Below are positions 9,150-17,763 of a stretch of DNA of 64,000 nt, in pieces; the first letter of the stretch is position 1, and each line of letters begins with the position of its first letter. The stretch covers positions 62,001 to 126,000 of the forward strand of contig NZ_REFY01000003.1 in the NCBI RefSeq assembly GCF_003841485.1, in the 5' to 3' direction. Origin of the DNA: Natrarchaeobius halalkaliphilus. Lineage in GTDB: Archaea; Halobacteriota; Halobacteria; Halobacteriales; Natrialbaceae. Below the pieces are notes generated by a model, which was not told the DNA's origin, made no database searches, and was given only the letters and a program-made list of their open reading frames with translations. The position numbers and the translations under genes are program-made.

Positions 9150-9446
9150 TTCTTACGTGCCGGTTCGTTCCAGAGATAGTAAAGCCGACTGGATCGATCG
9201 TCTGACGCTCTGATACAGTTATACATATAATTTACAAGAAAATACTAAATAACCTATCGTAGTATTAAGAACGGTGCCTGATAACAATACACAGGTACAG
9301 TATCGAGCACCGTTCGGTCGACGACTGAACGCGAGGAGAGATCATGGGAATCGGGATTGGCCCATCTCAGGAACGCTGGCCGACATCGAAACCGCGCTCG
9401 AGGTAGCCCGACGAATGGCGGCGAACGAAAAATCACGTGATCAGAC
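9150..9446. other. AT-rich intergenic region between hisF and the DUF1059 gene
   Basis: Positions about 9211-9260 are markedly AT-rich (ATACATATAATTTAC and AAATACTAAATAACC), which fits divergent TATA boxes for hisF and the rightward small gene. The right half contains a 20-codon frame from ATG 9344 with an upstream GAGGAGA, but nothing supports it as a gene. Confidence 0.4.
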
Positions 9447-9620
9447 ATGACAAAAGCACACAAACTCGATTGTGAATCGGTATCCGACGAGTGCCGATTC
9501 ATCATCCAATCGGAAAACGAACAGGAAGCGATCGAACTGGCAAAGAAGCACATGAAGGAGGTCCACGAAGCCGATTACACGGATGAGGAGCTTCAGAACG
9601 AGCATCTACAGGTCGTCTGA
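9447..9620 (+). CDS. DUF1059-family small protein
   Basis: A 57-residue acidic protein starting MTKAHKLDCE. It has the family pattern of two early cysteines (Cys9 and Cys16 region), a helix with EQEAIELAKKHMKEVH, then a helical end. DUF1059 proteins are small, widespread in haloarchaea and of unknown function; the cysteines and histidines could bind metal. The start is ATG 9447, and no alternative start lies close by. It appears monocistronic. Confidence 0.75.
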   Translation: MTKAHKLDCESVSDECRFIIQSENEQEAIELAKKHMKEVHEADYTDEELQNEHLQVV

Positions 9621-9720
9621 GAAACGTCGTCTGGCCACGACCTTGGCCCCACGGTCGAGACGATCCCTGTCTCGAGTCGCTGTAGGTGTCTTTATGGTCG
9701 TGAGACGAAAAGACGCGCGT

Positions 9721-9909
9721 ATGACAGACGACACCGACCAAGAAGTGGACCACGACTCGGGCGCAGATGTGGGTCACGACCTCGAGGCGGAACGGACGAC
9801 GGCACCGATGAGCGAGTATTCAGCCCGAAGCGTCGCCGTGGGATTCCTCGTTCTCGTACTCGGTGCGCTGATCGCGTTCGGAATCCCGCTTGCAACGCTC
9901 GCAGCGTAG
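9721..9909 (+). CDS. Small single-span membrane protein (haloarchaeal family)
   Basis: A 62-residue protein. The first about 35 residues are acidic and hydrophilic (MTDDTDQEVDHDSG, then DLEAERTTAPMSEYSARS) and the rest is one membrane segment ending LIAFGIPLATLAA. I recall near-identical layouts across haloarchaea, probably the DUF7550 family, but that name needs checking. ATG 9721 is preferred over upstream in-frame codons because the family begins with this acidic stretch. Function unknown. Confidence 0.7.
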   Translation: MTDDTDQEVDHDSGADVGHDLEAERTTAPMSEYSARSVAVGFLVLVLGALIAFGIPLATLAA

Positions 9910-9925
9910 CGCCAGAACCGCAGTA

Positions 9926-10150
9926 TTAGAAGACGTATTCGTCGTCGTGGCCCATCATTCCGTCGTCTTCGAGGCCAGGGCCGCCGGCCCCGTCCTCTTC
10001 GTCCATCGGTCCACTCGTCTTGTAGGCCTTGATACCCGTCGAGAGCAGGTCTTCGATGGCCTCTTCGCGGTTGACGAACTCGCCGCGTTCGACCATCTGG
10101 GCGATCTGCATCTCGAGGTGTTCCGGAATCGTGATCTCTACTTTCGGCAT
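9926..10150 (-). CDS. Ribbon-helix-helix (CopG-like) small DNA-binding protein
   Basis: A 74-residue protein whose first 45 residues form a ribbon-helix-helix: a strand (KVEITIPEHL), a helix (MQIAQMVERG), then EFVNREEAIEDLLSTGIKAY. The last 25 residues are Gly/Asp-rich and end in DDEYVF. RHH proteins dimerise and bind operator DNA through the N-terminal strand, usually repressing neighbouring genes or acting as antitoxins. No toxin gene is adjacent, so a regulator is more likely. Convergent with the gene at 9721. Confidence 0.75.
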   Translation of the reverse strand: MPKVEITIPEHLEMQIAQMVERGEFVNREEAIEDLLSTGIKAYKTSGPMDEEDGAGGPGLEDDGMMGHDDEYVF

Positions 10151-10271
10151 CTGATTCGGCTTTCGGCAAGGGGGTATTTAGGTTTGACGGGGATTTTCCA
10201 CGAGTCGGATTCCGTCGGATCGTCCGGAAAAACCGAGAGACGAGAACGTGACTGTCTGCCCGACTCGGGAG

Positions 10272-10571
10272 CTACCGACTCCCCATCATCGAGTCGATCG
10301 CGTTCTTGATCGACGTGCCAGGTTTGGTTATCGTATCGAGTTGCTGGCGCATCTTTCGCTGGTTGAAGTAACTCGCGAACGCGAGGATCGTCGGCGGCCA
10401 CAGGCCGATAAAGAGCCCTCGTTCGCGATCCCCGCGGAGGAAAAAGTAGTACCACGAGAGACCAACCGAGGCGGCCGACGCGAGAAAGGCGGGACCCATC
10501 GCCTGTTGGCCGAGTTCTTCTGCTCTCTCCGTGGGGACATCCCGTTCTGTCATCTGCTGTTTGGTCGCCAT
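10272..10571 (-). CDS. Small membrane protein of unknown function
   Basis: A 99-residue protein with a hydrophilic start (MATKQQMTERDVPTERAEEL), two likely membrane segments separated by RGDRERGLF (about residues 28-46 and 52-68), and a basic helical end. The arrangement suggests a hairpin in the membrane with both ends inside. Similar short proteins occur in many haloarchaea. It has no recognised domain, and the neighbours give no functional clue. Confidence 0.65.
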   Translation of the reverse strand: MATKQQMTERDVPTERAEELGQQAMGPAFLASAASVGLSWYYFFLRGDRERGLFIGLWPPTILAFASYFNQRKMRQQLDTITKPGTSIKNAIDSMMGSR

Positions 10572-10793
10572 GCAAGGTTCGCAGTCGTGGAGGTCGTACT
10601 AAGGGATGGCGAGGGTTTCGATGGGAAGGATTCGACTTGCCTGAACAACAAGACGGTTTCGAACCGTTTCGACCGCGCTCTCGTCCTGTGAATCTCTGAT
10701 TTCTCCGGCCGGAATAGGGCCGGTTCTTGGACGACGACCGACCTCCGACCGCCTGTGCGTCACATCTACGTCGGTTCGTCCCGATCCTCGAGT

Positions 10794-11459
10794 ATGAGAG
10801 CGAACGACGTCACGGATGGAGGCGGCGATGAGGTCGAAGATGTAACCGACGACGCCACAGACGCGGTCGACAGCGACGTCACGGATCTCTATCGGGAGTT
10901 CGGTGACGAACGACTGCCGCCGGGACAGCGTGAGACGACGGCGTTTCCGGTTCTCTCGAAGAGCGGAACGCCGCAGTGGGACCCCGAGACCTGGGAGTTC
11001 ACCGTCACCGGTGCCGTTGAGGAGGAACGCTCGTTCACCTGGGAAAAGTTCCGCGCCTTGCCGAGTGAAACTCAACGTCAGGACTTTCACTGCGTCACCG
11101 GCTGGAGCAAGTTCGACTGTGCGTTCACCGGCGTCCCGTTCACCGAGCTCGCAGACCGGGTCGGCGTTTCGTCGGATGCAGTCCACGTCATGTTCGCCGG
11201 ACTCGACGGCTACACCACTGACCTGCCGCTCGAAGACTGTCTGCGCGAGGAGGTACTGTTCGCGTGGGGCTACAACGGCGAGCCACTGCCGGACGATCAC
11301 GGTGGTCCGCTTCGGGTCGTCACGCCACACCGGTACGCGTACAAGGGTTCCAAATGGGTCGACAGCGTCGAGTTTCTTACCGAACCCGAACCCGGCTACT
11401 GGGAACGCCGCGGTTACTCACAAACGGCGAACCCGTGGGGTGAGGAGCGATATAGTTAG
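10794..11459 (+). CDS. Molybdopterin-dependent oxidoreductase, sulfite oxidase / MsrP-like, cytoplasmic
   Basis: A 221-residue protein made almost only of the sulfite-oxidase molybdopterin fold. The molybdenum-ligating cysteine is visible in FHCVTGWSKFD (Cys100), followed by the usual WSKFDCAFTGVPF and, later, DHGGPLRVVTP and YKGSKWV. There is no Tat or Sec signal and no heme domain or dimerisation domain. The start at 10794 is chosen because the residues before it lack coding character and the acidic leader begins there. The closest use is reduction or oxidation of a small sulfur or nitrogen substrate in the cytoplasm; which one is not evident. The menF gene follows in the same direction 32 bases downstream. 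Confidence 0.85.
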   Translation: MRANDVTDGGGDEVEDVTDDATDAVDSDVTDLYREFGDERLPPGQRETTAFPVLSKSGTPQWDPETWEFTVTGAVEEERSFTWEKFRALPSETQRQDFHCVTGWSKFDCAFTGVPFTELADRVGVSSDAVHVMFAGLDGYTTDLPLEDCLREEVLFAWGYNGEPLPDDHGGPLRVVTPHRYAYKGSKWVDSVEFLTEPEPGYWERRGYSQTANPWGEERYS

Positions 11460-11491
11460 GCTGAAGACGCGTCGGTCCTGAACCACGGTCG

Positions 11492-12850
11492 ATGGAGCGT
11501 ACGTCGGGCGGGCGAGGGCTCGCGGCTGAATCGGCGTCGGTCGAGCACGAAGAGCCGATCGACCTCGTCAGCTGCAGTCGCGACGTGACGGACGTCTCGT
11601 TCGGTGCGATCGTCGACACCGACGACGAGCCGCGGATTCTGTGGACCGCACCGAACGGCCTCGAGATCGCCGGTCGGGGCGTTGCAGCCCGATTTACCGC
11701 AGCCGGTCCGAACCGGTTCGAACGAATTCGGACGTCAGCCGATCGGGTGTTCGACGCGCTCGAACACGACGGACCACCGGTCGCACGGCCACGAGCGTTC
11801 GGCGGGTTTTCATTTCACGATGGACACGCGCCCAACCCGCCGTGGACGGGGTTCGACGCGGCGTCGTTCGTCGTCCCGCGCGCATTCGTCACCAGAGACG
11901 ATACGGGCGGGATCTGGGTGACGGCCGTCGGGAACGGTCCTGACGACGCTTACGATCGTCTCGATCACTGGCACGAGCGTCTTACCAGCGGTCCGGCGAT
12001 GCGTGCGAGCGGATCGGGACCCGGCGTGACCTCGACCCGACGATCCACCTCGCCCGAGGAGTGGAACGAACAGATCGAGTCGGCGCTGGGACGAATCGAG
12101 GACGGCCGACTCACCAAGGTCGTCCTCGCCCAGGCCCTCTCGATCGATCTCGAGTCATCAGTCGACGTACCGACGATGTTAGAGCGGCTTCGACGCCAGT
12201 ATCCGAACTGCTATCGGTTTCTCGTGAGCCACGAAACCGGCGGCACGTTCTTCGGAGCACCGCCCGAGCAACTGGTCTCGAAACGCGACGACCGCGTCGA
12301 GACCGAAGCGCTTGCCGGCTCCGTCGCGCGCGGTGAGACCCCTGAATCAGACGACGAACTCGCGACTCGCATGCTGGCCGACGAGAAACTCGAGCGCGAA
12401 CACGAACTCGTCGTCGAAGCGATCCGCGACCAACTCGAGGCGCTCGCTTGCGAACTGGCGATCGGGGATCGAAGAGTTCGGAAGCTAAATACGATTCAGC
12501 ACCTGCGAACACCACTGTCAGCCACGCTCGCGGGAGACCACCACGTCCTCGAACTCGTCGAGGCGTTACACCCAACGCCGGCCGTCGGTGGCGTTCCACC
12601 GACGAACGCCTGGGAGACGATTCGACAGACGGAAGCGTTCGACAGAGGCTGGTACGCTGCACCGATCGGCTGGTTCGACGCGGACGGTAACGGGGAGTTC
12701 GCGGTCGCCCTTCGATCTGCGCTCGCGGTCGACGACACCGTGACGCTGTTTGCGGGTAACGGGATCGTCGCGGACAGCGACCCGGCGGAGGAGTGGACTG
12801 AGGTACAGCTGAAGTTTCGACCGATCCTCGACGAACTCAAGACGAGGTGA
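11492..12850 (+). CDS. menF: Isochorismate synthase MenF
   Basis: A 452-residue chorismate-using enzyme that makes isochorismate, the first step of menaquinone synthesis. The C-terminal chorismate-binding domain shows KVVLAQAL, TEALAGSVARG, the metal-site region EREHELVVEAI, HLRTPLSA, HPTPAVGG and a final GNGIVADSDP, all in the family order. The N-terminal half is the variable scaffold domain. It overlaps menD by four bases when GTG 12847 is used as the menD start, so the two are translationally coupled. The pathway product is the lipid quinone of the respiratory chain. Confidence 0.93.
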   Translation: MERTSGGRGLAAESASVEHEEPIDLVSCSRDVTDVSFGAIVDTDDEPRILWTAPNGLEIAGRGVAARFTAAGPNRFERIRTSADRVFDALEHDGPPVARPRAFGGFSFHDGHAPNPPWTGFDAASFVVPRAFVTRDDTGGIWVTAVGNGPDDAYDRLDHWHERLTSGPAMRASGSGPGVTSTRRSTSPEEWNEQIESALGRIEDGRLTKVVLAQALSIDLESSVDVPTMLERLRRQYPNCYRFLVSHETGGTFFGAPPEQLVSKRDDRVETEALAGSVARGETPESDDELATRMLADEKLEREHELVVEAIRDQLEALACELAIGDRRVRKLNTIQHLRTPLSATLAGDHHVLELVEALHPTPAVGGVPPTNAWETIRQTEAFDRGWYAAPIGWFDADGNGEFAVALRSALAVDDTVTLFAGNGIVADSDPAEEWTEVQLKFRPILDELKTR

Positions 12851-14688
12851 CAATGACCGCTCCGAACCGATCGACACTGTGGGGACGGATTCTGGTCGAC
12901 GAACTGGCGAAGGGGGGACTCGAGGCGGTCTGTCTCGCGCCGGGAAGCCGGTCGACGCCGTTGACGGTCGCGTTTTCCGAACAGCCGGATATCGAGGTCT
13001 ACTCGCATCTCGACGAACGTTCGGCCGCATTTTTCGCCCTGGGCCGGGCACGCCGAAACGGCGAATCGACGGCGCTCGTCTGTACGTCCGGAACGGCCGC
13101 CGCGAACTTTCATCCCGCCGTGATCGAGGCCGATCGGGCTCGGGTTCCACTGCTCGTTCTCACCGCGGACCGCCCGCCGGAACTCAGAGACAGCGGAGCA
13201 AACCAGACGATCGATCAGCGACGGCTCTACGGAAATGCGGTCCGCTGGAACGCCGATCTTCCCGAACCGAACGCGAACGAACGAACGGTTCGAAGTCTCC
13301 GAACGACCGCCGCGAGAGCGCTTTCGGAAACCCACGGCGTTCCTCCCGGTCCGGTCCACCTCAACTGTCCGTTTCCGAAACCGCTCGAGCCGACGCCGGT
13401 TTCCGACGCGATTCCGGAACGTTTCGTCGAGACGCTTGCGGGCTCGGGTCGGGAGGACGCGTTCGTCGAAACCAGTTCAGCGACGCAGACGCCCGATTCG
13501 GACGTAATCGACGCCGTCGCTCGAACGCTCGCGACCGCCGATCGGCCGCTGATCGTTGGCGGACCATCCGACCCCGAAGAGCTGTCGGCGATCGAACCCG
13601 AGACCGTCGTCGACGTCGCCGCTCGCGTCGGTGCGCCGATCCTCGCGGATCCACTGTCGTCCCTTCGATTCGGCTTGCATCAAAGAGTCACCGACGCCGA
13701 AGCGCCCGGTAATTCCAGTACCGATACCCGCGACGATCGACCGCTGGTTTACGGCGGCTACGATAGCTACGTCGACGCACTACCCGCGCCGGATACCGTT
13801 CTCCGGTTCGGAGCATCCCCGACATCGAAGTCCCTGCGTCACGCGCTCCGGGATGCGGAGGCGAGACAGTTCCTGATAGATCCCGCGGGAGGCTGGCGCG
13901 AGGCGACGTTCACGGCGACCGATCTGGTGTCTGGCGCGCCGTCGGCCGTGTTCGAACGACTCCGGACGACGCTCGAGGAACGCGAGACGAACGCGACCGA
14001 CGATTCCTGGCTCTCGAAGTTCGCTGACGCGGAGGCACGTCATTGGAGCGTTCGAAACCGCGCAACGACCGTCGACTCGCTCGAGTCCGACCCGTTCGAG
14101 GGCGCTATTCTCGCATCGGTTCTCGACCACGCGCCGGATCCCGCGACGGTCTTCGTTTCGAACAGCATGCCGATCCGGGATGCCGATCGATTCGGTCGAC
14201 CGCGAGAGGCCGAGTTGACCCTGCTTGCCAACCGCGGCGCGAGCGGCATCGACGGGATCACCAGTACGGCCCTCGGTGCTGCAAGCGCGACCGACGACCC
14301 GCTCGTCCTCGTGACGGGTGATCTCGCGTTTTACCACGACTCGAACGGGCTGCTCGCGGTCGGCCGCTGTGACGTCGATGCGACGATCGTCCTACTCGAC
14401 AACGACGGCGGCGGCATCTTTCACAAACTCCCGATCGAGGAGTTCGATCCTCCGTTCACGGACCAGTTCAAGACACCTCACGGTCTCGATTTCGAGGCGC
14501 TCGCGGAGTTCTACGGGCTCGCATTCGAGCAGGTCGAGCCCGCAGCCTTCGAAGACGCATATCGCAGGTCGCTCGAGTCGACCGGAACGCAGATTCTCTC
14601 GGTCTCGTTCGACTCGGATCGGAGTCACGACCGACGCCGAGCCCTGAAAGATCGGACCAGGGACGGACTCGCGAGCGATCGACGATAG
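12847..14688 (+). CDS. menD: SEPHCHC synthase MenD
   Basis: A 613-residue thiamine-diphosphate enzyme that joins 2-oxoglutarate to isochorismate with loss of CO2. Seen in order: the substrate-binding N-terminus with LAPGSRSTPLT, the CTSGTAAANFHPAV segment, GANQTIDQ, and the cofactor motif GDLAFYHD ... DNDGGGIFHKL in the C-terminal third. The GTG at 12847 gives overlap with menF, and an ATG six bases later (12853) is equally possible. The remaining men genes are not in this window. Confidence 0.95.
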   Translation: MTMTAPNRSTLWGRILVDELAKGGLEAVCLAPGSRSTPLTVAFSEQPDIEVYSHLDERSAAFFALGRARRNGESTALVCTSGTAAANFHPAVIEADRARVPLLVLTADRPPELRDSGANQTIDQRRLYGNAVRWNADLPEPNANERTVRSLRTTAARALSETHGVPPGPVHLNCPFPKPLEPTPVSDAIPERFVETLAGSGREDAFVETSSATQTPDSDVIDAVARTLATADRPLIVGGPSDPEELSAIEPETVVDVAARVGAPILADPLSSLRFGLHQRVTDAEAPGNSSTDTRDDRPLVYGGYDSYVDALPAPDTVLRFGASPTSKSLRHALRDAEARQFLIDPAGGWREATFTATDLVSGAPSAVFERLRTTLEERETNATDDSWLSKFADAEARHWSVRNRATTVDSLESDPFEGAILASVLDHAPDPATVFVSNSMPIRDADRFGRPREAELTLLANRGASGIDGITSTALGAASATDDPLVLVTGDLAFYHDSNGLLAVGRCDVDATIVLLDNDGGGIFHKLPIEEFDPPFTDQFKTPHGLDFEALAEFYGLAFEQVEPAAFEDAYRRSLESTGTQILSVSFDSDRSHDRRRALKDRTRDGLASDRR

Positions 14689-14689
14689 C

Positions 14690-15598
14690 TTACGGTCGTA
14701 GCGCCCACCAGACCGCCACGGCGTATCCAAACGGAATCCAGACGAACGCGACAGAAACTCCGCCGTGCAGTGAAAGTGGCTCGATCAGCTGGAGTTGGCC
14801 GACGCCGAGCGGAAACAGCACGCTCAGACTTCCGAAGACGAGCATCGCGACTCGCGGCATCGTAAGCAGGTAGCCGATCACACCGAGCGTACAGACGAGC
14901 AAAAGACCGTTGAGAATCGGTGAAACCATCGGCGTCAGGCTCGAATAGACGAACACCGGATACAGTATCCAGAGACAGGTAACCGTCACCGCCGTCGAGT
15001 GGTCGATCGATCGTCCCTCCCACTCGAGGTCGACGTCCTCGTCCCAGTCCTGAACCGTATACCGAAACGCCGAATTCGTCTCGCCGTTCGACGCTTCACT
15101 GTTTGTATCCTCCGTCGTTTCGCTCGACGCCCCGGGGTCGAACGATCGGTTCGATTCGGCCGACCGTCCGGTCGCTGTTCGCTGCTGGCGGTGCTGACGA
15201 TGATTTCGCTGTCGGTTGGTTCGACGATTGCTTCGTTGTTGACGGTGTCGACGATGCGTTCCCTTGCTCCCCGTTCTCCGGTCCGAGCTCATCCCAGCCG
15301 ACTCGCTAGAACGCCGATCATCGGTTCGCTGACCGGGAGATTCGGAGCTGGATGTCGGTCCTGCGTACCGTCCGAGTCGGACGTAGGCGTCGTGTCCGAG
15401 TCGGTCGTAGCGCGCTCGTTCGTCGCCGTCGGTGAGTATCGACTTCGCCGTCGAAACGCGCTGGAACTCGTCGATCGCATCGGGGTCGTCGTTGTGGTCC
15501 GGATGAGTCTCGAGAACACGCCGCCGGTAGGCGTCTTCGATATCCGTCCGCGTCGCGTCCGGTTCGATCTCGAGGACCTCGTAATAGTTCTCGGCCAT
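14690..15598 (-). CDS. DnaJ-domain membrane protein with Arg/Gln/Asn-rich linker
   Basis: A 302-residue protein. The J domain occupies residues 1-70 with the catalytic HPD at 32-34, so it should stimulate an Hsp70 ATPase. Residues about 85-145 are an unusual low-complexity stretch rich in Arg, Gln, Asn, His and Ser, strongly basic in an otherwise acidic proteome. An acidic patch follows, then three or four membrane segments in the last 100 residues. It lacks the G/F, zinc-finger and CTD regions of canonical DnaJ, so it is a specialised co-chaperone that would recruit DnaK to the membrane. It converges on menD with one base between the stops. Confidence 0.85.
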   Translation of the reverse strand: MAENYYEVLEIEPDATRTDIEDAYRRRVLETHPDHNDDPDAIDEFQRVSTAKSILTDGDERARYDRLGHDAYVRLGRYAGPTSSSESPGQRTDDRRSSESAGMSSDRRTGSKGTHRRHRQQRSNRRTNRQRNHRQHRQQRTATGRSAESNRSFDPGASSETTEDTNSEASNGETNSAFRYTVQDWDEDVDLEWEGRSIDHSTAVTVTCLWILYPVFVYSSLTPMVSPILNGLLLVCTLGVIGYLLTMPRVAMLVFGSLSVLFPLGVGQLQLIEPLSLHGGVSVAFVWIPFGYAVAVWWALRP

Positions 15599-15881
15599 CC
15601 GCCGGAAGACGATAGGGTTGCTCCGTTGAAATGTCCACCGGCTGTCGGATTCAGCGATCCTGTTATTCCGTGCCGTGGTAACCTGGAACTACCCGGATCG
15701 GTGGATCTCGGCCAGCGACTGATTGGGGGCTCGTAAATATCCTCTTATGGCGGATAACCGATGCAAACCTCCACTCGAGAACCCGTCTCTCAGGGTCAGT
15801 AGGTCCGGATTCCGGGGTGGGCGCTGCAACGGTCGATACGCTTTTTGGCGGCACGCAGGCAATCGCCAGACCGGGATCAAC

Positions 15882-16343
15882 ATGAGTGAATCCACGACGA
15901 CCGATCCGGCCGGGGAGACACCACAGATGCAGGGACGAGACGAGCCCGAGGCTCAGAAGTGGCTCAGCGGAATCGTCTCGTTGATCGGCCTGTGGATCGC
16001 CGCGTCACCGTTCGTCTACGAAGCGGTGGTCGCGTTTACGTGGAACAACGTGGTCATCGGTGGGGCGATCTTCCTGCTTGCTGGCTACAACTACTACCGG
16101 ATCGTGACCGACCATCCGACCAGCACGAGCGTGATGTCACTCGTCGCGTTGCTCGCACTGTGGACGCTCGTCGCCCCCTTCGCACTGGAGGGCCAGTTTG
16201 CGATGGAGGGCCTCGAGGTCGCGGCGTCCGCGCTTGTCTGGAGTAACGTCGTCTTCGGAATCATCGCCGCGGCGATGGCTGCGTACATCGCATACGCTGG
16301 CGGGCGTGGCGTCCGCGCCGGAACGGCGGCCGGAACCCGATAG
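15882..16343 (+). CDS. SPW-repeat membrane protein
   Basis: A 153-residue protein with a hydrophilic start (MSESTTTDPAGE) and four membrane segments in two similar halves, each built as a Trp-containing helix followed by a SPF- or APF-like turn (LWIAASPFVYE and LWTLVAPFALE) and then WNNVVIGG or WSNVVFGI. This duplication is the signature of SPW-repeat proteins, whose function is not established. The start at 15882 avoids a basic, non-coding-looking extension. It is monocistronic. Confidence 0.8.
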   Translation: MSESTTTDPAGETPQMQGRDEPEAQKWLSGIVSLIGLWIAASPFVYEAVVAFTWNNVVIGGAIFLLAGYNYYRIVTDHPTSTSVMSLVALLALWTLVAPFALEGQFAMEGLEVAASALVWSNVVFGIIAAAMAAYIAYAGGRGVRAGTAAGTR

Positions 16344-16369
16344 CACGCGACTACGCGCTCTATCTGGGT

Positions 16370-16555
16370 TCACTTCCCGTAAAGGTGGATACCGACGACT
16401 GCGAGCGAGCTAAAGACCATTGCGGCGGCGAATCCCCAGGCCGCTTCGATGTCGGGTGCACCAGTGATCATCAACAGTGCGCCGATGGAAGCGAGCGCAC
16501 CGAGCGCGAGCGCCAGTCCGACGCCCTTGTCCGTCGACTCCGATTGCGCGGTCAT
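16370..16555 (-). CDS. Small two-span membrane protein
   Basis: A 61-residue protein: MTAQSESTDKG followed by two membrane segments (about residues 12-30 and 38-57) with the loop ITGAPDIEAAW, ending HLYGK. A longer in-frame start at 16609 exists, but the 18 extra residues look non-coding, and TESTDKG-type starts are what I recall for a haloarchaeal DUF (possibly DUF7525). Function unknown. It lies 28 bases upstream of SPW in the opposite direction. Confidence 0.65.
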   Translation of the reverse strand: MTAQSESTDKGVGLALALGALASIGALLMITGAPDIEAAWGFAAAMVFSSLAVVGIHLYGK

Positions 16556-16628
16556 GCGCGCCAGTTCGAACGGGGGTCCCTTAATAGCATTTATTCGCGT
16601 CGGCGTCACCGCCCCTGCGACTCGACCC

Positions 16629-17660
16629 TCATTTGATCGTCGTGTGTTCGGACTCTTCGTTCAGTGCGAGGTTCGCGGCGATTTCGGCGTTTCGCATCGC
16701 GTACTGGGCGGTTTGCTGGAGGCTGACGAGAACCTCACGAACCCGAAGAAGCTCCGTATTCGGCATCTCCGGAAGATCGGCCAGGATCTCTTTTTCGCGG
16801 TCGGAAATCTCGTGGAACAGTCGTCTCACCTCGTTGGATTTGTCGTAGTCGCGTTCGACTGCGGACTCGACTGCAAGCGACGTGATCTCATCGACGAGAT
16901 CGTTCAGCTCGCGGATATCCCGCATGACCGAGTTGTCCACGTCGAGCGTGTGACCCTCGGTTTCGATGACGATATCCGCGATGTCCTCGCCGTTGTCCGC
17001 GGTCAGTTCCAGGTTCTTCGCGATCGAGCGGTATCCGATCAACGGAAAACCGCTATCCAGGCCCACCGCACGGGCGAGGTTCGGATTCTGGTAGGCCGTA
17101 AAGATCAACCGAAGCAACAGGACGAAGATCTTGTTCGCCTGCCGTTCCCGGTTGAGTGCCCGCTGTGCGAGATCTGGGTTGCCGTGTGCAAGCGCTTTGA
17201 TACCCTCTCCGCGCATCGTCTGTCCGGTCCGTTCCAGGCGCTCGAGCAAGTTGTCGAGCGTGAAGTCTTCGGGATCGACCGAACAGCGTATCGCGATGTT
17301 CTCGGGCGTCTCCTCGATGACCCCCAGTCCCATCAACTGCGTCTCCGCCTGGTAGACCGCGTTGATGTGTGCGGATTCGAGGGCGCCGTCTTCGCGTTCG
17401 ATGCGGATCACGCGACGGCCGAGGACGTACTGGGCGACGATCGCACGCTCGACGGCGCTCGCGTCGAGATCGTCGGTATGGATGATCGCTTCGGTCTCTT
17501 CGGAGCTGGCTGACTCCGGCATCACCGTCAGGGTTCCCTTTCCGCTCGTACGAAGCGACACCTCGTCGCCCTTTTCGACGTCGTGCTCGGATGCCCACGC
17601 CGCAGGGAGCGTCATTGCGAGCGTGGAGGGACCGAGCCGCTGGACTTTCCGCGTTTCCAT
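16629..17660 (-). CDS. Phosphate uptake regulator: AbrB-like domain fused to PhoU
   Basis: A 343-residue protein. Residues 1-48 form a SpoVT/AbrB-type swapped-hairpin DNA-binding domain (METRKVQRLGPSTLAMTLP). The rest is helical and PhoU-like, including ERTGQTMRGEG and the long helices NLELTADNGEDIAD and ISDREKEILADLPEM. Archaeal proteins of this form are annotated PhoU and are thought to link phosphate transport to gene control. No pst transporter gene is next to it. Upstream, AATATTGACTATAT near 17688-17701 offers an AT-rich promoter. Confidence 0.88.
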   Translation of the reverse strand: METRKVQRLGPSTLAMTLPAAWASEHDVEKGDEVSLRTSGKGTLTVMPESASSEETEAIIHTDDLDASAVERAIVAQYVLGRRVIRIEREDGALESAHINAVYQAETQLMGLGVIEETPENIAIRCSVDPEDFTLDNLLERLERTGQTMRGEGIKALAHGNPDLAQRALNRERQANKIFVLLLRLIFTAYQNPNLARAVGLDSGFPLIGYRSIAKNLELTADNGEDIADIVIETEGHTLDVDNSVMRDIRELNDLVDEITSLAVESAVERDYDKSNEVRRLFHEISDREKEILADLPEMPNTELLRVREVLVSLQQTAQYAMRNAEIAANLALNEESEHTTIK

Positions 17661-17763
17661 ACCGGCTATAGTCGTGGCGCGGTCTTAATATTGACTATAT
17701 CCACATTACCACGCCATCAAATAGTTATATTTTGCATCTACCATGACCTCTCTCCAATGGGCC

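Noticed and set aside
9344-9406. A 20-codon frame with a GAGGAGA before its ATG.
   Set aside because: Too short, no family match, and the sequence after the stop has no coding pattern.
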